Source: JAYREN01 sp963663375 (GTDB lineage: Bacteria; Acidobacteriota; Holophagae; Holophagales; Holophagaceae). From it: DNA of 64,000 bases. The notes beneath the pieces were generated by a model that had not been told where the DNA came from, did not search any database, and saw only the letters and a list, made by a program, of their open reading frames with translations. The translations under genes were made by a program, and so were the position numbers. Positions within the stretch are counted from its first letter, which is position 1, and each line of letters starts with the position of its first letter. The stretch spans positions 620,001 through 684,000 of the forward strand of contig OY760195.1 of the NCBI GenBank assembly GCA_963663375.1. Direction: 5' to 3'. Below are positions 8,286 through 16,364 of the stretch, piece by piece.

Positions 8286-9173
8286 TCAGCGGACACGCAC
8301 CTGAGCTGCGATGGCGCGCACATGGCCCTCGGCATCGTTGAAGTTCCGGACCTGCTGATAATCCGGTGATTTCTGGAACATCCGACTCATGGATTCGCCC
8401 TGGCCGAGGCCCGTTTCGCAGGCCACCCAGCCCCCGGGCCGCACGAAGCGCGGAGCCTCCTTCACCAGGCGCGCCAGGAGCTTGATGCCCAGCGGGCCCC
8501 CGTCGAAGGCCGCCCGCGGCTCGAAGTCGACGATTTCGTGGGCCATGGTCTCCACCCGAGCCGTGGAGATGTAGGGAGGATTGCAGGTGAGCAGATCCAC
8601 GGCCCCCAGGAATTCCTCCGTCTCGAAGGAGGCCAGGAAATCGCCGGTGCGGTAGCTGGCACGATCCGCGAGCCCCAGGAACTGGGCGTTGCGACCGGCC
8701 AATCGAACCGCCTCTTCCGAGATGTCGCCGCCAAAGATCCGGCAGGCGGGCACACAGGTGGCCAGGGCCAACCCCATGTTTCCCGAGCCCGAACAAAGAT
8801 CCACCACCAGGGCTGATCCCTTTTCGGCTACCAGCACCTTGAGGACCTCCAGGGCCGCATAGCCCAGGATCTCCGATTCCTTGCGGGGAATCATGGCCTC
8901 GGGACTGGACAGGAATTCGATCCCCATGAAGGTCTGCCGACCGATCAGGTAGGAGAGGGGCTCGCCCGCCAGACGCCGATCCAGGAGAGTCCTCAACCGC
9001 GCCACGCTCGACTCGTCCACCGCAATCGCGGAGCCATCCCGCGCGGGGAGACCCGCGAGAACCCAGAGTGCCTCCAGGGTGCTCTCGGGGGTTTCATCGG
9101 GTTTGTCGGCCAAGCCCCGCCAGGAGTCCCGAAGCCGGGCCATCAGTTCACGGTGCAGTTTCATGGGATCCAT
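8286..9173 (-). CDS. prmC: PrmC/HemK-type protein-(glutamine-N5) methyltransferase
   Basis: A 295-residue SAM-dependent methyltransferase. The N-terminal helical part includes RRLAGEPLSYLIGRQTFMGIEF, the PrmC signature before the catalytic domain. The SAM-binding loop is DLCSGSGNMGLALA, and the substrate-glutamine motif NPPY is in LLTCNPPYIS. PrmC methylates the GGQ glutamine of release factors RF1/RF2. prfA is not adjacent here, so a different HemK-family substrate cannot be ruled out. The start may be the ATG at 9164 (MKLHREL) rather than 9173; neither has a strong ribosome site. Confidence 0.82.
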   Translation of the reverse strand: MDPMKLHRELMARLRDSWRGLADKPDETPESTLEALWVLAGLPARDGSAIAVDESSVARLRTLLDRRLAGEPLSYLIGRQTFMGIEFLSSPEAMIPRKESEILGYAALEVLKVLVAEKGSALVVDLCSGSGNMGLALATCVPACRIFGGDISEEAVRLAGRNAQFLGLADRASYRTGDFLASFETEEFLGAVDLLTCNPPYISTARVETMAHEIVDFEPRAAFDGGPLGIKLLARLVKEAPRFVRPGGWVACETGLGQGESMSRMFQKSPDYQQVRNFNDAEGHVRAIAAQVRVR

Positions 9174-9296
9174 GACGGTATTTTACATTCGGTTGCCGGA
9201 CGCCACCGCCAAATCCCGACGAATCTAGGCACAAAAAATGGATCTTGATTTTTCGTATTTTTTTCGCCATAATTCAATCCTTTTGAGGGGTGTCCG
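9174..9296. promoter_or_regulatory. AT-rich divergent spacer between prmC and imuB
   Basis: 123 bp between divergent genes, much richer in A/T than its surroundings (a T/A run around 9230-9285), so promoters for both directions probably lie here. imuB-dnaE2 cassettes are usually SOS-controlled, but I could not point to a LexA-type operator with confidence. Confidence 0.4.
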
Positions 9297-10424
9297 GTGC
9301 TGGCGATGTGGGTTCCTGAACTGCCCTTCCAATTAGCCTGCGGGCGGGAGGGTGGATTGGAGGGACGGCCCCTGGCCTTCCTGAATCCCGAACAGCCCCG
9401 CACGCCCACCCTCTGGTTCGTGAACCGGTTGGCGAAGGCCGAGGGCCTGAAGGCAGGAGACCCCATGGACCAGGCCCTGCGGCGCCTGCCGGGCCTCCGC
9501 GTGCTGGATCCCGCGCCCCAGACCTGGTGGGAGGCCCACGCCAGCATGGCGGATTTCCTGGTGCGCTGGACGCCCCAGGGGCAGTTGGGCCGCATGGGGG
9601 AGGCCCTGGTGGAACTGCACGGCACCGAAGGGCTCTATGGCCCCGCCCGGGACGCGGCCTGGCGCATCCGCCGCGAACTCCAGGGTGCCCACGGATGGCT
9701 GAGCCATGGCGGGCTCTCAGAAAGCGCCACGGCGGCCCAGCTCGCCGCCCACCAGGAACACGAACTGGAGCTGGTACCCCAGGGGGCCGAGGCGGGCTTC
9801 CTGGCACCCCAGCCCCTGAAGAGCCTCACGGACCTGGCTCCCCGGCTCCAGGCCCGCTTCCGCCGCCTGGGCCTGTGCTCCTTCGGAGATGTGCAGCCCC
9901 TGGCCCTCTCCCTCTGGCAGGAACTGGTCCCCGCACCCCTGGCCCCCAAGCTCCGCGCCCAGGCCCGAGGCGAGGACCACGTCAAGCTGCCCCTGCTCAC
10001 CGAGCGCCCCGGCAGCTCCCGCCACAGTTGGCGCCTGGAGCCCCCGCGCCTGCCCGAAGAAGTCGAGCTGGCGGCCTGGACCCTGAACCGCCTCTGGTCC
10101 GACCCCCGCAGCCCCCGCAGCCTCTCCCTGCGCTGGTGGGACGTGGACGGCGAGCCCCATTTCTGGAAGGCACCGGAAACGGCCTTGGCCGCGCCCCCCC
10201 TGGATGTGGCCCGCACCCTGGAAGCCGCCTTCCGCAAGGACGCCACCCGCCGGATCCTGGTGCGCCAGGTGGAACTGCGCATCGCCTGGGGCCTGGGCCG
10301 CCCCCGCACCCTCTTCCCGGAGCCCCGGATCACCAAGCTGGACCGCCTCGAGCCCGCCCTGGCGAGCCTGCGCAAGCGCTATCCCGAGAGCCCCGTGCTC
10401 CCAGGGTGGGTGGCGGCGGTTTGA
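9297..10424 (+). CDS. imuB: ImuB-like inactive Y-family polymerase subunit of the mutasome
   Basis: A 375-residue protein resembling ImuB: a Y-family-polymerase fold lacking the catalytic acidic cluster at its N-terminus (MWVPELPFQLA where active enzymes have an Asp-rich DxDxFFA). Context decides the call: it is directly upstream of a dnaE2 gene (26 nt). In imuA-imuB-dnaE2 systems ImuB bridges DnaE2 to the sliding clamp for damage-induced mutagenesis. No imuA lies next to it. The GTG start at 9297 is supported by GAGGGG a few bases upstream; an ATG at 9306 is the alternative. Confidence 0.72.
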   Translation: MLAMWVPELPFQLACGREGGLEGRPLAFLNPEQPRTPTLWFVNRLAKAEGLKAGDPMDQALRRLPGLRVLDPAPQTWWEAHASMADFLVRWTPQGQLGRMGEALVELHGTEGLYGPARDAAWRIRRELQGAHGWLSHGGLSESATAAQLAAHQEHELELVPQGAEAGFLAPQPLKSLTDLAPRLQARFRRLGLCSFGDVQPLALSLWQELVPAPLAPKLRAQARGEDHVKLPLLTERPGSSRHSWRLEPPRLPEEVELAAWTLNRLWSDPRSPRSLSLRWWDVDGEPHFWKAPETALAAPPLDVARTLEAAFRKDATRRILVRQVELRIAWGLGRPRTLFPEPRITKLDRLEPALASLRKRYPESPVLPGWVAAV

Positions 10425-10450
10425 TTTTCAGCCTTTGACGAAACCCTTAA

Positions 10451-13333
10451 ATGTTCACCCTCGGCATTTCTGATTTTTCCCTTGGTGAGGGCATCTACCC
10501 TGCCGAGGTGCTGCTGCGGCTGGCTCGCACCCTGGGCTACCGGGATCTCGTCATCTGGGACCGGAGCCTTGCCGGATACCCGAAACTACGGGAGAAACTG
10601 GAATGGCCCCGCAAGGCCCGAGAATTGGCTGGAGAACCGCCGGACCCCACGGACGACTTCCGCATCCACCTCGGTTGCCGCTTTGCCTGGCATGGCCACG
10701 ACTACGGCGCCCTGCCCTTCACGGACGGGGGCTACGCCGCCCTGAACAAGCTGCTCACGGACCAGGCCCACGGCCGGGGTGATGGCGAGCCGCCCCGGAG
10801 CTGCGTGCTGCTGGCCGAGGATCTCGCGGGCCTGGAGGTGCTGCTGAAGGAAGGCCTCCAGGCCACGCTCCTGGCCCATCCGCGCCGGGCCCAGGAGACC
10901 CGCCGCGCCCTGGAGCGAGGCCTTCCCGTGGCGGCCCCCCAGGTGCTGCGCTTCCGCACGGCCGCAGGGCTGGAGCTGCACCGCCTCAAGGGTGCCATCC
11001 ACACCCAGAGCACCGTGGCCCGCGCCGAATCCCTGTGGGATGGCCGGGATGGGGCCGTCCCCAGACAGGCCTGGGAAGGCCGCTTCCCCGCAGGCGAACC
11101 GGCGGTGGCGCGCGAGACCGCCGCCATCCTGGAGCGAGTCGCCGCCTGGTCGCTCCACTGGGGGCAATGGGTGGAGACGGGCCCCTTGGGGCTTGAGGGT
11201 CAGGATCTGGATGCCATCCTGCGGGAGCGGGTGCAGGCGGGCATCCACAAGCGTTTCACCACACTCACCGGCGAACTGGAGAGCCGGATGGAGAGGGAGC
11301 TGGAGCTCATCCGCGAAAAGCACTTCGCGGGGTACTTCCTGCTGGTGCAGGATCTCGTGCAGCCCGGCGGTTCCAGGCGCACCTGCGGGCGCGGCAGCGG
11401 TGCGGCCTCCCTGGTGAGCTACGCGCTGGAACTCAGCAATGTGGACCCTGTGGCCACGAACCTGATGTTCGAGCGTTTCCTCACCAAGGAGCGCACCGAT
11501 CCGCCGGACATGGATATCGACTTCGCCTGGGACGAGCGCAACGAGGTCATTCAGAGAGCCTTCGAGCGCTACGGACGGGACCGGGTGGCCATGGTCTCCA
11601 ACCATGTCTACTACAAGCCCCGGGCCGCCCTGCGGGCCGTGGCCATGGCCTTCGGGCGGCCCGAGACTGAGCTGAAGCAACTGGCTCGCTACGTGCGCCA
11701 CTGGGACGGTGGCCTGGAACGCGCGGCGCAGAACCCCGCCTGGGACGAGGTGCTGCGCTGGTCCACGGCCCTCACCGGCCATTTCTGCCAGTTCTCCGTG
11801 CATCCCGGCGGCACGGTCATCGCGCCGGGGCCACTCTGGCAGCACGCCGCCTTCCAGCCCGCCCCCGCCAAGGAGGGCGTCTCCATCACCCAGTGGGACA
11901 AGGATGGCGTGGAGAACTACGGCCTGGTGAAGATCGATCTGCTGGGCAACCGCAGCCTCGCGGTGATCCGGGATGCCTACGAGGTACTGGGGGATCGCGT
12001 GGCCAAGGAACCCGGCACCCATGCCCGCCAGGATCTCCCCACCCAACAGCTCCTGGCGGCGGGGGACAGCATCGGTGTCTTCTACGTGGAGAGCCCCGCC
12101 ACGCGCCAGCTCCAGCAGCGCGTCCACACGGGCGATTTCGAGACCCTGGTCATCCATTCCAGCCTCATCCGCCCGGCGGCCTCGCGCTGGATCGACCGCT
12201 ACGTGAAGCGCGTGCGGGGCGAAGAGGCCTTCGAGCCTTCCGATCCTGTTTTCGCCCGCCTCTTATCCGAGAGTTTCGGCGTGCTGGTGTACCAGGAGGA
12301 TGTCATCACGGTCTGCGTGGAGCTGGCGGGCTGGAGCCACTTCGAGGCAGACCAGCTCCGCAAGCTCCTGGGCAGGAACGATTGCGAAACCAAGCTGCCC
12401 ATCTTCGAGGGGCGCTTCCGCAGTGGCTGCGCCGCCAAGGGCATCCGACAGGCCGTGGTGGACGAGGCCTGGGACATGATTCGCACCTTCCAGGGCTATT
12501 CCTTCTGCAAGCCCCATTCGGCCAGCTACGCCCAGGTGAGTTTCGAGAGTGCCTGGATCAAGACCCACCATCCGGCGGTCTTCTTCGCCTCCGTCATCAC
12601 CAACCAGGGCGGCTTCTACCCGGCCATCGCCTACCTCGGCGATGCCCGTCGCCACCGCCTCGTGGTGCGCGGCCCCGATGCCAATGCCTCGCAGCGGCAC
12701 TACACCGCCGAGGGCGAGCAGGGGCTGCGGGTGGGCCTCATGCAGGTGGGAGGCGCCCCCAGGAAGGAAACCGAGGCCCTGGTCGCCGAGCGCGAACAGA
12801 ATGGCCCCTTCGCGGATCTGGATGATCTGCTGGATCGCGTCAAGCTGAGCCTGCCCGCAGTCGAGGCCCTCTGTGCCGCCGGCGCCTTCGATCGCTGGGC
12901 CCCGGACGGCGATCGCACCCGCCTACTGTGGACGCGCCTCGGGGGCATTCCTCCCGGCGTGCGACCCCGCCCCACGGATCCCTTCGACCGAGCGGACCTG
13001 GAGATGGAAATCCTGGGCATGACCCTGGAACTGCATCCGGCGGCCCTCAAGCGGTACCGCCACGGCGGTGGCCCACAGCGGGTGAGCGATGTCCAGAAGC
13101 CCGGCCGCTCCCTGCGGTTCTGGGCCCTCGTGGTGGCCGAGAAGGTGGTGCCGACGGAAAAGGGCGACCGCATGCAGTTCGTCACCCTGGAAGACGAGAC
13201 GGGTCTGGCCGAAGCCGTCGCCTTCCCCGAGACCTTTCACAAGCGCGGTCGTCCCTACCAGGTGGGGGAGATTCTCCCCCTGCAAGGGCGAAGCGTCAGG
13301 CAGGACGGCTTGGCCATTCTCGAATTGGCCTGA
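10451..13333 (+). CDS. dnaE2: Error-prone DNA polymerase III alpha subunit DnaE2
   Basis: A 960-residue C-family polymerase, slightly short for DnaE2. The palm aspartates are visible in PPDMDIDFAWDER; further conserved stretches are CGRGSGAASLVSY, HPGGTVIAPG, QWDKDGVENYGLVKIDLLG and CKPHSASYAQVSFESAW; an OB-fold region follows (SLRFWALVVAEKV). The N-terminal PHP domain is degenerate: the opening reads FTLGISDFS where histidine metal ligands (ELHxHS) are expected, and LVIWDRS replaces the usual LTDHD. With imuB it forms a translesion/mutagenesis cassette. Confidence 0.9.
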   Translation: MFTLGISDFSLGEGIYPAEVLLRLARTLGYRDLVIWDRSLAGYPKLREKLEWPRKARELAGEPPDPTDDFRIHLGCRFAWHGHDYGALPFTDGGYAALNKLLTDQAHGRGDGEPPRSCVLLAEDLAGLEVLLKEGLQATLLAHPRRAQETRRALERGLPVAAPQVLRFRTAAGLELHRLKGAIHTQSTVARAESLWDGRDGAVPRQAWEGRFPAGEPAVARETAAILERVAAWSLHWGQWVETGPLGLEGQDLDAILRERVQAGIHKRFTTLTGELESRMERELELIREKHFAGYFLLVQDLVQPGGSRRTCGRGSGAASLVSYALELSNVDPVATNLMFERFLTKERTDPPDMDIDFAWDERNEVIQRAFERYGRDRVAMVSNHVYYKPRAALRAVAMAFGRPETELKQLARYVRHWDGGLERAAQNPAWDEVLRWSTALTGHFCQFSVHPGGTVIAPGPLWQHAAFQPAPAKEGVSITQWDKDGVENYGLVKIDLLGNRSLAVIRDAYEVLGDRVAKEPGTHARQDLPTQQLLAAGDSIGVFYVESPATRQLQQRVHTGDFETLVIHSSLIRPAASRWIDRYVKRVRGEEAFEPSDPVFARLLSESFGVLVYQEDVITVCVELAGWSHFEADQLRKLLGRNDCETKLPIFEGRFRSGCAAKGIRQAVVDEAWDMIRTFQGYSFCKPHSASYAQVSFESAWIKTHHPAVFFASVITNQGGFYPAIAYLGDARRHRLVVRGPDANASQRHYTAEGEQGLRVGLMQVGGAPRKETEALVAEREQNGPFADLDDLLDRVKLSLPAVEALCAAGAFDRWAPDGDRTRLLWTRLGGIPPGVRPRPTDPFDRADLEMEILGMTLELHPAALKRYRHGGGPQRVSDVQKPGRSLRFWALVVAEKVVPTEKGDRMQFVTLEDETGLAEAVAFPETFHKRGRPYQVGEILPLQGRSVRQDGLAILELA

Positions 13334-13383
13334 ATGGCGCCCGCCTACCACCCTTTTGCCGATTGTCCCCCCACTGCAAAGAC

Positions 13384-13402
13384 CCGATCTTGTGTCGGGT
13401 TC
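13384..13402 (+). terminator. Short hairpin between dnaE2 and the YbaK-type gene
   Basis: ACCCGA-TCTTGTG-TCGGGT followed by TCTCTC lies 50 nt after the dnaE2 stop and 19 nt before the next ATG. It may be a weak terminator or a leader hairpin of the downstream gene; the stem is only six pairs. Confidence 0.35.
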
Positions 13403-13420
13403 TCTCACGCAGGAGGTCTC

Positions 13421-13876
13421 ATGGCGACGGGAAATTTGAAAACCTATTTGAATAACCAAGGGGTGAAGTTCACCACCATCAATCACCCCACGGCTTATAC
13501 GGCCATGGAGGTGGCCCAGTTGGCCCACGTCAAGGGCAAGGACATGGCCAAATCCGTGGTCATCAGGGTCGATGGGAGGCTGGCCATGGCCGTGCTGCCC
13601 GCCAACCAACGGGTACACGTCCGACGTCTGCGGAAGGCCACCGGCGCCACTAGGGTAGAAATTGCCCGTGAGCATGATTTTGAAGGGGACTTCCCGGACT
13701 GCGAACTGGGCGCCATGCCCCCCTTCGGAAACCTATACGGCATGGAAGTCTACGTCGATCCCCACCTGGCGGAGGATGACGAGATCACCTTCAACGCGGG
13801 CTCCCACACGGAGCTCGTGAAGGTCCACTACCGCGATTTCGAAAGGTTGGCCAAACCGAAGCCCCTTCCGATGTAG
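13421..13876 (+). CDS. YbaK/prolyl-tRNA-editing-domain aminoacyl-tRNA deacylase
   Basis: A 151-residue single-domain protein of the YbaK/ProX superfamily, which clears misacylated tRNA in trans. Conserved features: a Lys in GKDMAKSVVIRVDG, the MPPFGNLYGMEVYVD strand-turn near the C-terminus (PPFG is a family hallmark), and the terminal GSHTELVKVHYRDF. The ATG at 13421 has a strong AGGAGG seven bases before it, so longer upstream starts were rejected. Substrate specificity cannot be read from sequence. Confidence 0.82.
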   Translation: MATGNLKTYLNNQGVKFTTINHPTAYTAMEVAQLAHVKGKDMAKSVVIRVDGRLAMAVLPANQRVHVRRLRKATGATRVEIAREHDFEGDFPDCELGAMPPFGNLYGMEVYVDPHLAEDDEITFNAGSHTELVKVHYRDFERLAKPKPLPM

Positions 13877-13894
13877 GGCGAATGAGGACTCACC

Positions 13895-14515
13895 TCAGTC
13901 GTGTAATCCAGAGTCGGGCCGCTTGAGGCCCTCCAGCTTTCGGCGCTTGGCTTCTTCCTCCTCGGCCTGGGAGGCGAATTCCTGCCTCCCGAGGGGCCAG
14001 GCATCGTACCAGCGCTCCAAGCGAATCCACTCCGGTCGATAGCGGTCCGGCTGCTCGGGGCGCTCCAGGGGATAGCCGATGGGAATCAGGGCGAAGGGTT
14101 CCACATCCTCGGGCAGATGCACCGCCTTGGACAGAATGGCCATGCGATCCCGCCGGGGGTAGAGGCCTACCCAGAGGGAGCCAAGGCCCTGCATGTGGGC
14201 GGCCAGCATGAGGTTTTCGGTGGCCGCAGCGCAATCCACGGCCCAGAAATCGGGATGGGGCAGATCCCGGGTGGCGGCGCAAACCAGGATGGCCAGGGGG
14301 CAGGAGTCTGCGGCAGAAGCATAGGGGTGGTCCTCGGAGATCCCCCGCAGGACCGCACGATCCTGGATCAGCACGAAGCGCCAGGGCTGCTGGTTGCCCG
14401 CCGAGGGCGCATGCATGGCCGCCTCGATGACCGATCGAATAATCTCAGGCTCTACGGGCTCCGGGCGAAAAAGCCGAATACTCCTGCGGGTCAGGAGTGC
14501 TTTCATTCCATCCAT
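13895..14515 (-). CDS. Nitroreductase-family FMN oxidoreductase (copy 2 of tandem pair)
   Basis: A 206-residue nitroreductase-fold protein. The FMN-binding N-terminus TRRSIRLFRPEPVEP, the APSAGNQQPWRFV motif and GLGSLWVGLYP are typical. It is a clear paralogue of the gene at 14580, sharing most motifs in the same order, and carries an extra charged C-terminal tail (EEEEAKRRKLEGLKR). GGAGG precedes the ATG at 14515. Electron acceptor unknown; such enzymes reduce nitro compounds, quinones or flavins with NAD(P)H. Confidence 0.85.
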   Translation of the reverse strand: MDGMKALLTRRSIRLFRPEPVEPEIIRSVIEAAMHAPSAGNQQPWRFVLIQDRAVLRGISEDHPYASAADSCPLAILVCAATRDLPHPDFWAVDCAAATENLMLAAHMQGLGSLWVGLYPRRDRMAILSKAVHLPEDVEPFALIPIGYPLERPEQPDRYRPEWIRLERWYDAWPLGRQEFASQAEEEEAKRRKLEGLKRPDSGLHD

Positions 14516-14579
14516 GGGGCCTCCAGAAATCAGCGAGAAAGTTGCACCGGAATCGTAGCAGGTGGAACGCACGGGCGGG

Positions 14580-15116
14580 CTATTCCCTGCCATGACTCCA
14601 GGGCTCGAACCAGTGTTCCGAGCGGATCCATTCCGCATGGTAACGCTCAGGCTTTCCGGGCCTTTCCCCAGGGTACCCAAGGGGAACCAGGGCGAAGGGC
14701 TCCACCATCTCGGGAAGCTGTACCAAACGGCTCAGGATCTCCATGCGATCCGGGCGGGGATGGAGCCCCACCCACACGGAGCCCAGCCCCAAGGCATGGG
14801 CCGTGAGCATGAGGTTCTGGGTCGCTGCGGCGCAGTCATCGGCCCAGAAATCAGGGTGGGCAAGTTCCCGGGTGGCGCCGCAGACCAGGATCGCCACCGG
14901 CGCCTGCTCCAGCACCGCGGCGTAGGGATGTTCCTGGGCGATGGCTTGGAGCGTGACGCGATCCTGGATCACCACGAAACGCCAGGGCTGCTGATTGCCC
15001 GCAGAGGCCGCGTGCATGGCCCCTTCGAGAATGGTTCGAATGGCATCGGGATCCACGGGATCCGGGCGAAAGGCCCGGATGCTCCGGCGGGTAAAGATGG
15101 CGTTCAGGGCATCCAT
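14580..15116 (-). CDS. Nitroreductase-family FMN oxidoreductase (copy 1 of tandem pair)
   Basis: A 178-residue nitroreductase-fold protein: FTRRSIRAFRPDPVDPDAI for FMN phosphate contact, AASAGNQQPWRFVVIQDR, and GLGSVWVGLHPRPDRMEIL. It is the upstream member of a tandem duplication with the gene ending at 13895 (64 nt apart, same strand). GGAGGA precedes the start. Both copies keep the flavin motifs, so neither looks dead. Confidence 0.87.
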   Translation of the reverse strand: MDALNAIFTRRSIRAFRPDPVDPDAIRTILEGAMHAASAGNQQPWRFVVIQDRVTLQAIAQEHPYAAVLEQAPVAILVCGATRELAHPDFWADDCAAATQNLMLTAHALGLGSVWVGLHPRPDRMEILSRLVQLPEMVEPFALVPLGYPGERPGKPERYHAEWIRSEHWFEPWSHGRE

Positions 15117-15245
15117 GAAGTCCTCCAGAGGCTTTGTTCGAGGATGGCGCTGTTTTGTGACAGGCTGGGCCTAGGAGCCCGCCCACTTCAGACGGGAACC
15201 CCCGCCACAGCATCCAAGGTTCAAGCGGTTCGCACGGAAAGGCTC

Positions 15246-16145
15246 ATGAACGACCTGACGGGAAAACGCATCATCATCGCGGGCGGCACGGGGCTGGTGG
15301 GAACCCACCTCACCAAGACCCTCCGGGGATCCGGCGCCGAGGTCCAGGTGCTGAGCCGGAATGCCCATAGCTCGGGGACCTGCGCCTGGGAGGCCCTGCC
15401 CGAAATCCTGGAGGGCAGCCACGCCATCATCAACCTGGCGGGGGCGGGCATCGCCGATGAGCGGTGGAACCCCGCTCGCAAGGCCGTGCTGCGGCAGAGT
15501 CGACTCGAACCCACCGAGCGCATCCTGCAGGCCCTCGCGTCCTGCACCGTGCGCCCAGGTGTGCTCGTGAACGCCAGCGCCGTAGGCATCTACGGTTACC
15601 AGCGGGAGGAACTCCTGGACGAAACCCAGCCGCCGGGGGACGACTTTATGGCGGAGCTCTGTCGCGATTGGGAAGCCGCCGCAGACCGGGCCGGAGTCCT
15701 GGGCCTGCGGGTCGTCAAACTGCGCCTCGGCGTGGTGCTGGCCCGAGACGGGGGCGCCTTGCCCCGGATCGCCCAACCCGTGAGGCTTTTCGCGGGCGCC
15801 ATCCTGGGTTCGGGCCGTCAGGGCTTCAGTTGGATCCACATCGAGGACCTGGTGGGCCTGACCCTGGAAGCCCTGAGGAATCCCGCATTCGAAGGCGCCT
15901 TCAATGCCACCGCGCCCCTGCCCTGCACCCATGGGGCCTTCACGCGGATGCTCGCCCAGCGCCTCCACCGGCCCATCTGGCCCGTGCCGGCCCTTTTCAC
16001 GCGCACCGCCTTGAAGCTGCTGGTGGGGGAAATGGCCGAGCCAATGCTGCTGGGCGGTGTATTCGCAAGCCCACGAAAGGCCCTGGAACTGGGCTTCACC
16101 TTCCGCTTTCCCAATGCCGAGAAGGCCCTGGAGAATCTGCTCTGA
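15246..16145 (+). CDS. TIGR01777-family NAD(P)-binding epimerase
   Basis: A 299-residue extended-SDR protein. The nucleotide-binding loop is IIIAGGTGLVGTHL at the N-terminus; family signatures follow: NLAGAGIADERWNPARK, ASAVGIYG, and a C-terminal DUF1731-like stretch ending PRKALELGFTFRFPNAEKAL. E. coli YfcH and Anabaena/Arabidopsis SulA-like proteins belong here. Real substrate unknown. GGAAAGG precedes the ATG. It is divergent from the nitroreductases. Confidence 0.88.
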   Translation: MNDLTGKRIIIAGGTGLVGTHLTKTLRGSGAEVQVLSRNAHSSGTCAWEALPEILEGSHAIINLAGAGIADERWNPARKAVLRQSRLEPTERILQALASCTVRPGVLVNASAVGIYGYQREELLDETQPPGDDFMAELCRDWEAAADRAGVLGLRVVKLRLGVVLARDGGALPRIAQPVRLFAGAILGSGRQGFSWIHIEDLVGLTLEALRNPAFEGAFNATAPLPCTHGAFTRMLAQRLHRPIWPVPALFTRTALKLLVGEMAEPMLLGGVFASPRKALELGFTFRFPNAEKALENLL

Positions 16146-16199
16146 TGCACGGAGAACAACGCTGAACCCGGATCATGCGTCTGGATTCAGGGCAAAAGG

Positions 16200-16314
16200 T
16201 GAACCGCTGAGGCCACAGAGGAAAAAAGAGAGGACACAGAGAAGAAAAGTCCGCTCTTGCCAGCGTCTTTTCTCTGCGCGCCCTGTATTCCTCTGCGCCC
16301 TCGGTGGTTTCGCC
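16200..16314. repeat. Large intergenic palindrome, CCACAGAGG type, copy 1
   Basis: The left arm (from GAACCGCTGAGG, CCACAGAGGAAA to ACACAGAGAAGAAAAG) is matched on the opposite strand by the right arm (CTTTTCTCTGCGCGCCC, CCTCTGCGCCCTCGGTGG). Both arms carry the A/G-rich word CACAGAG or CGCAGAG at about 18-nt spacing. A second member of the family is at 34926-34995. It lies between the convergent 3' ends of the epimerase and miaB, where it could also act as a terminator. Confidence 0.65.
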
Positions 16315-16364
16315 GTTTGCTGCGAAAATCGAAACGCAAAATTCAGGCTGAACGCAACCTCGTG

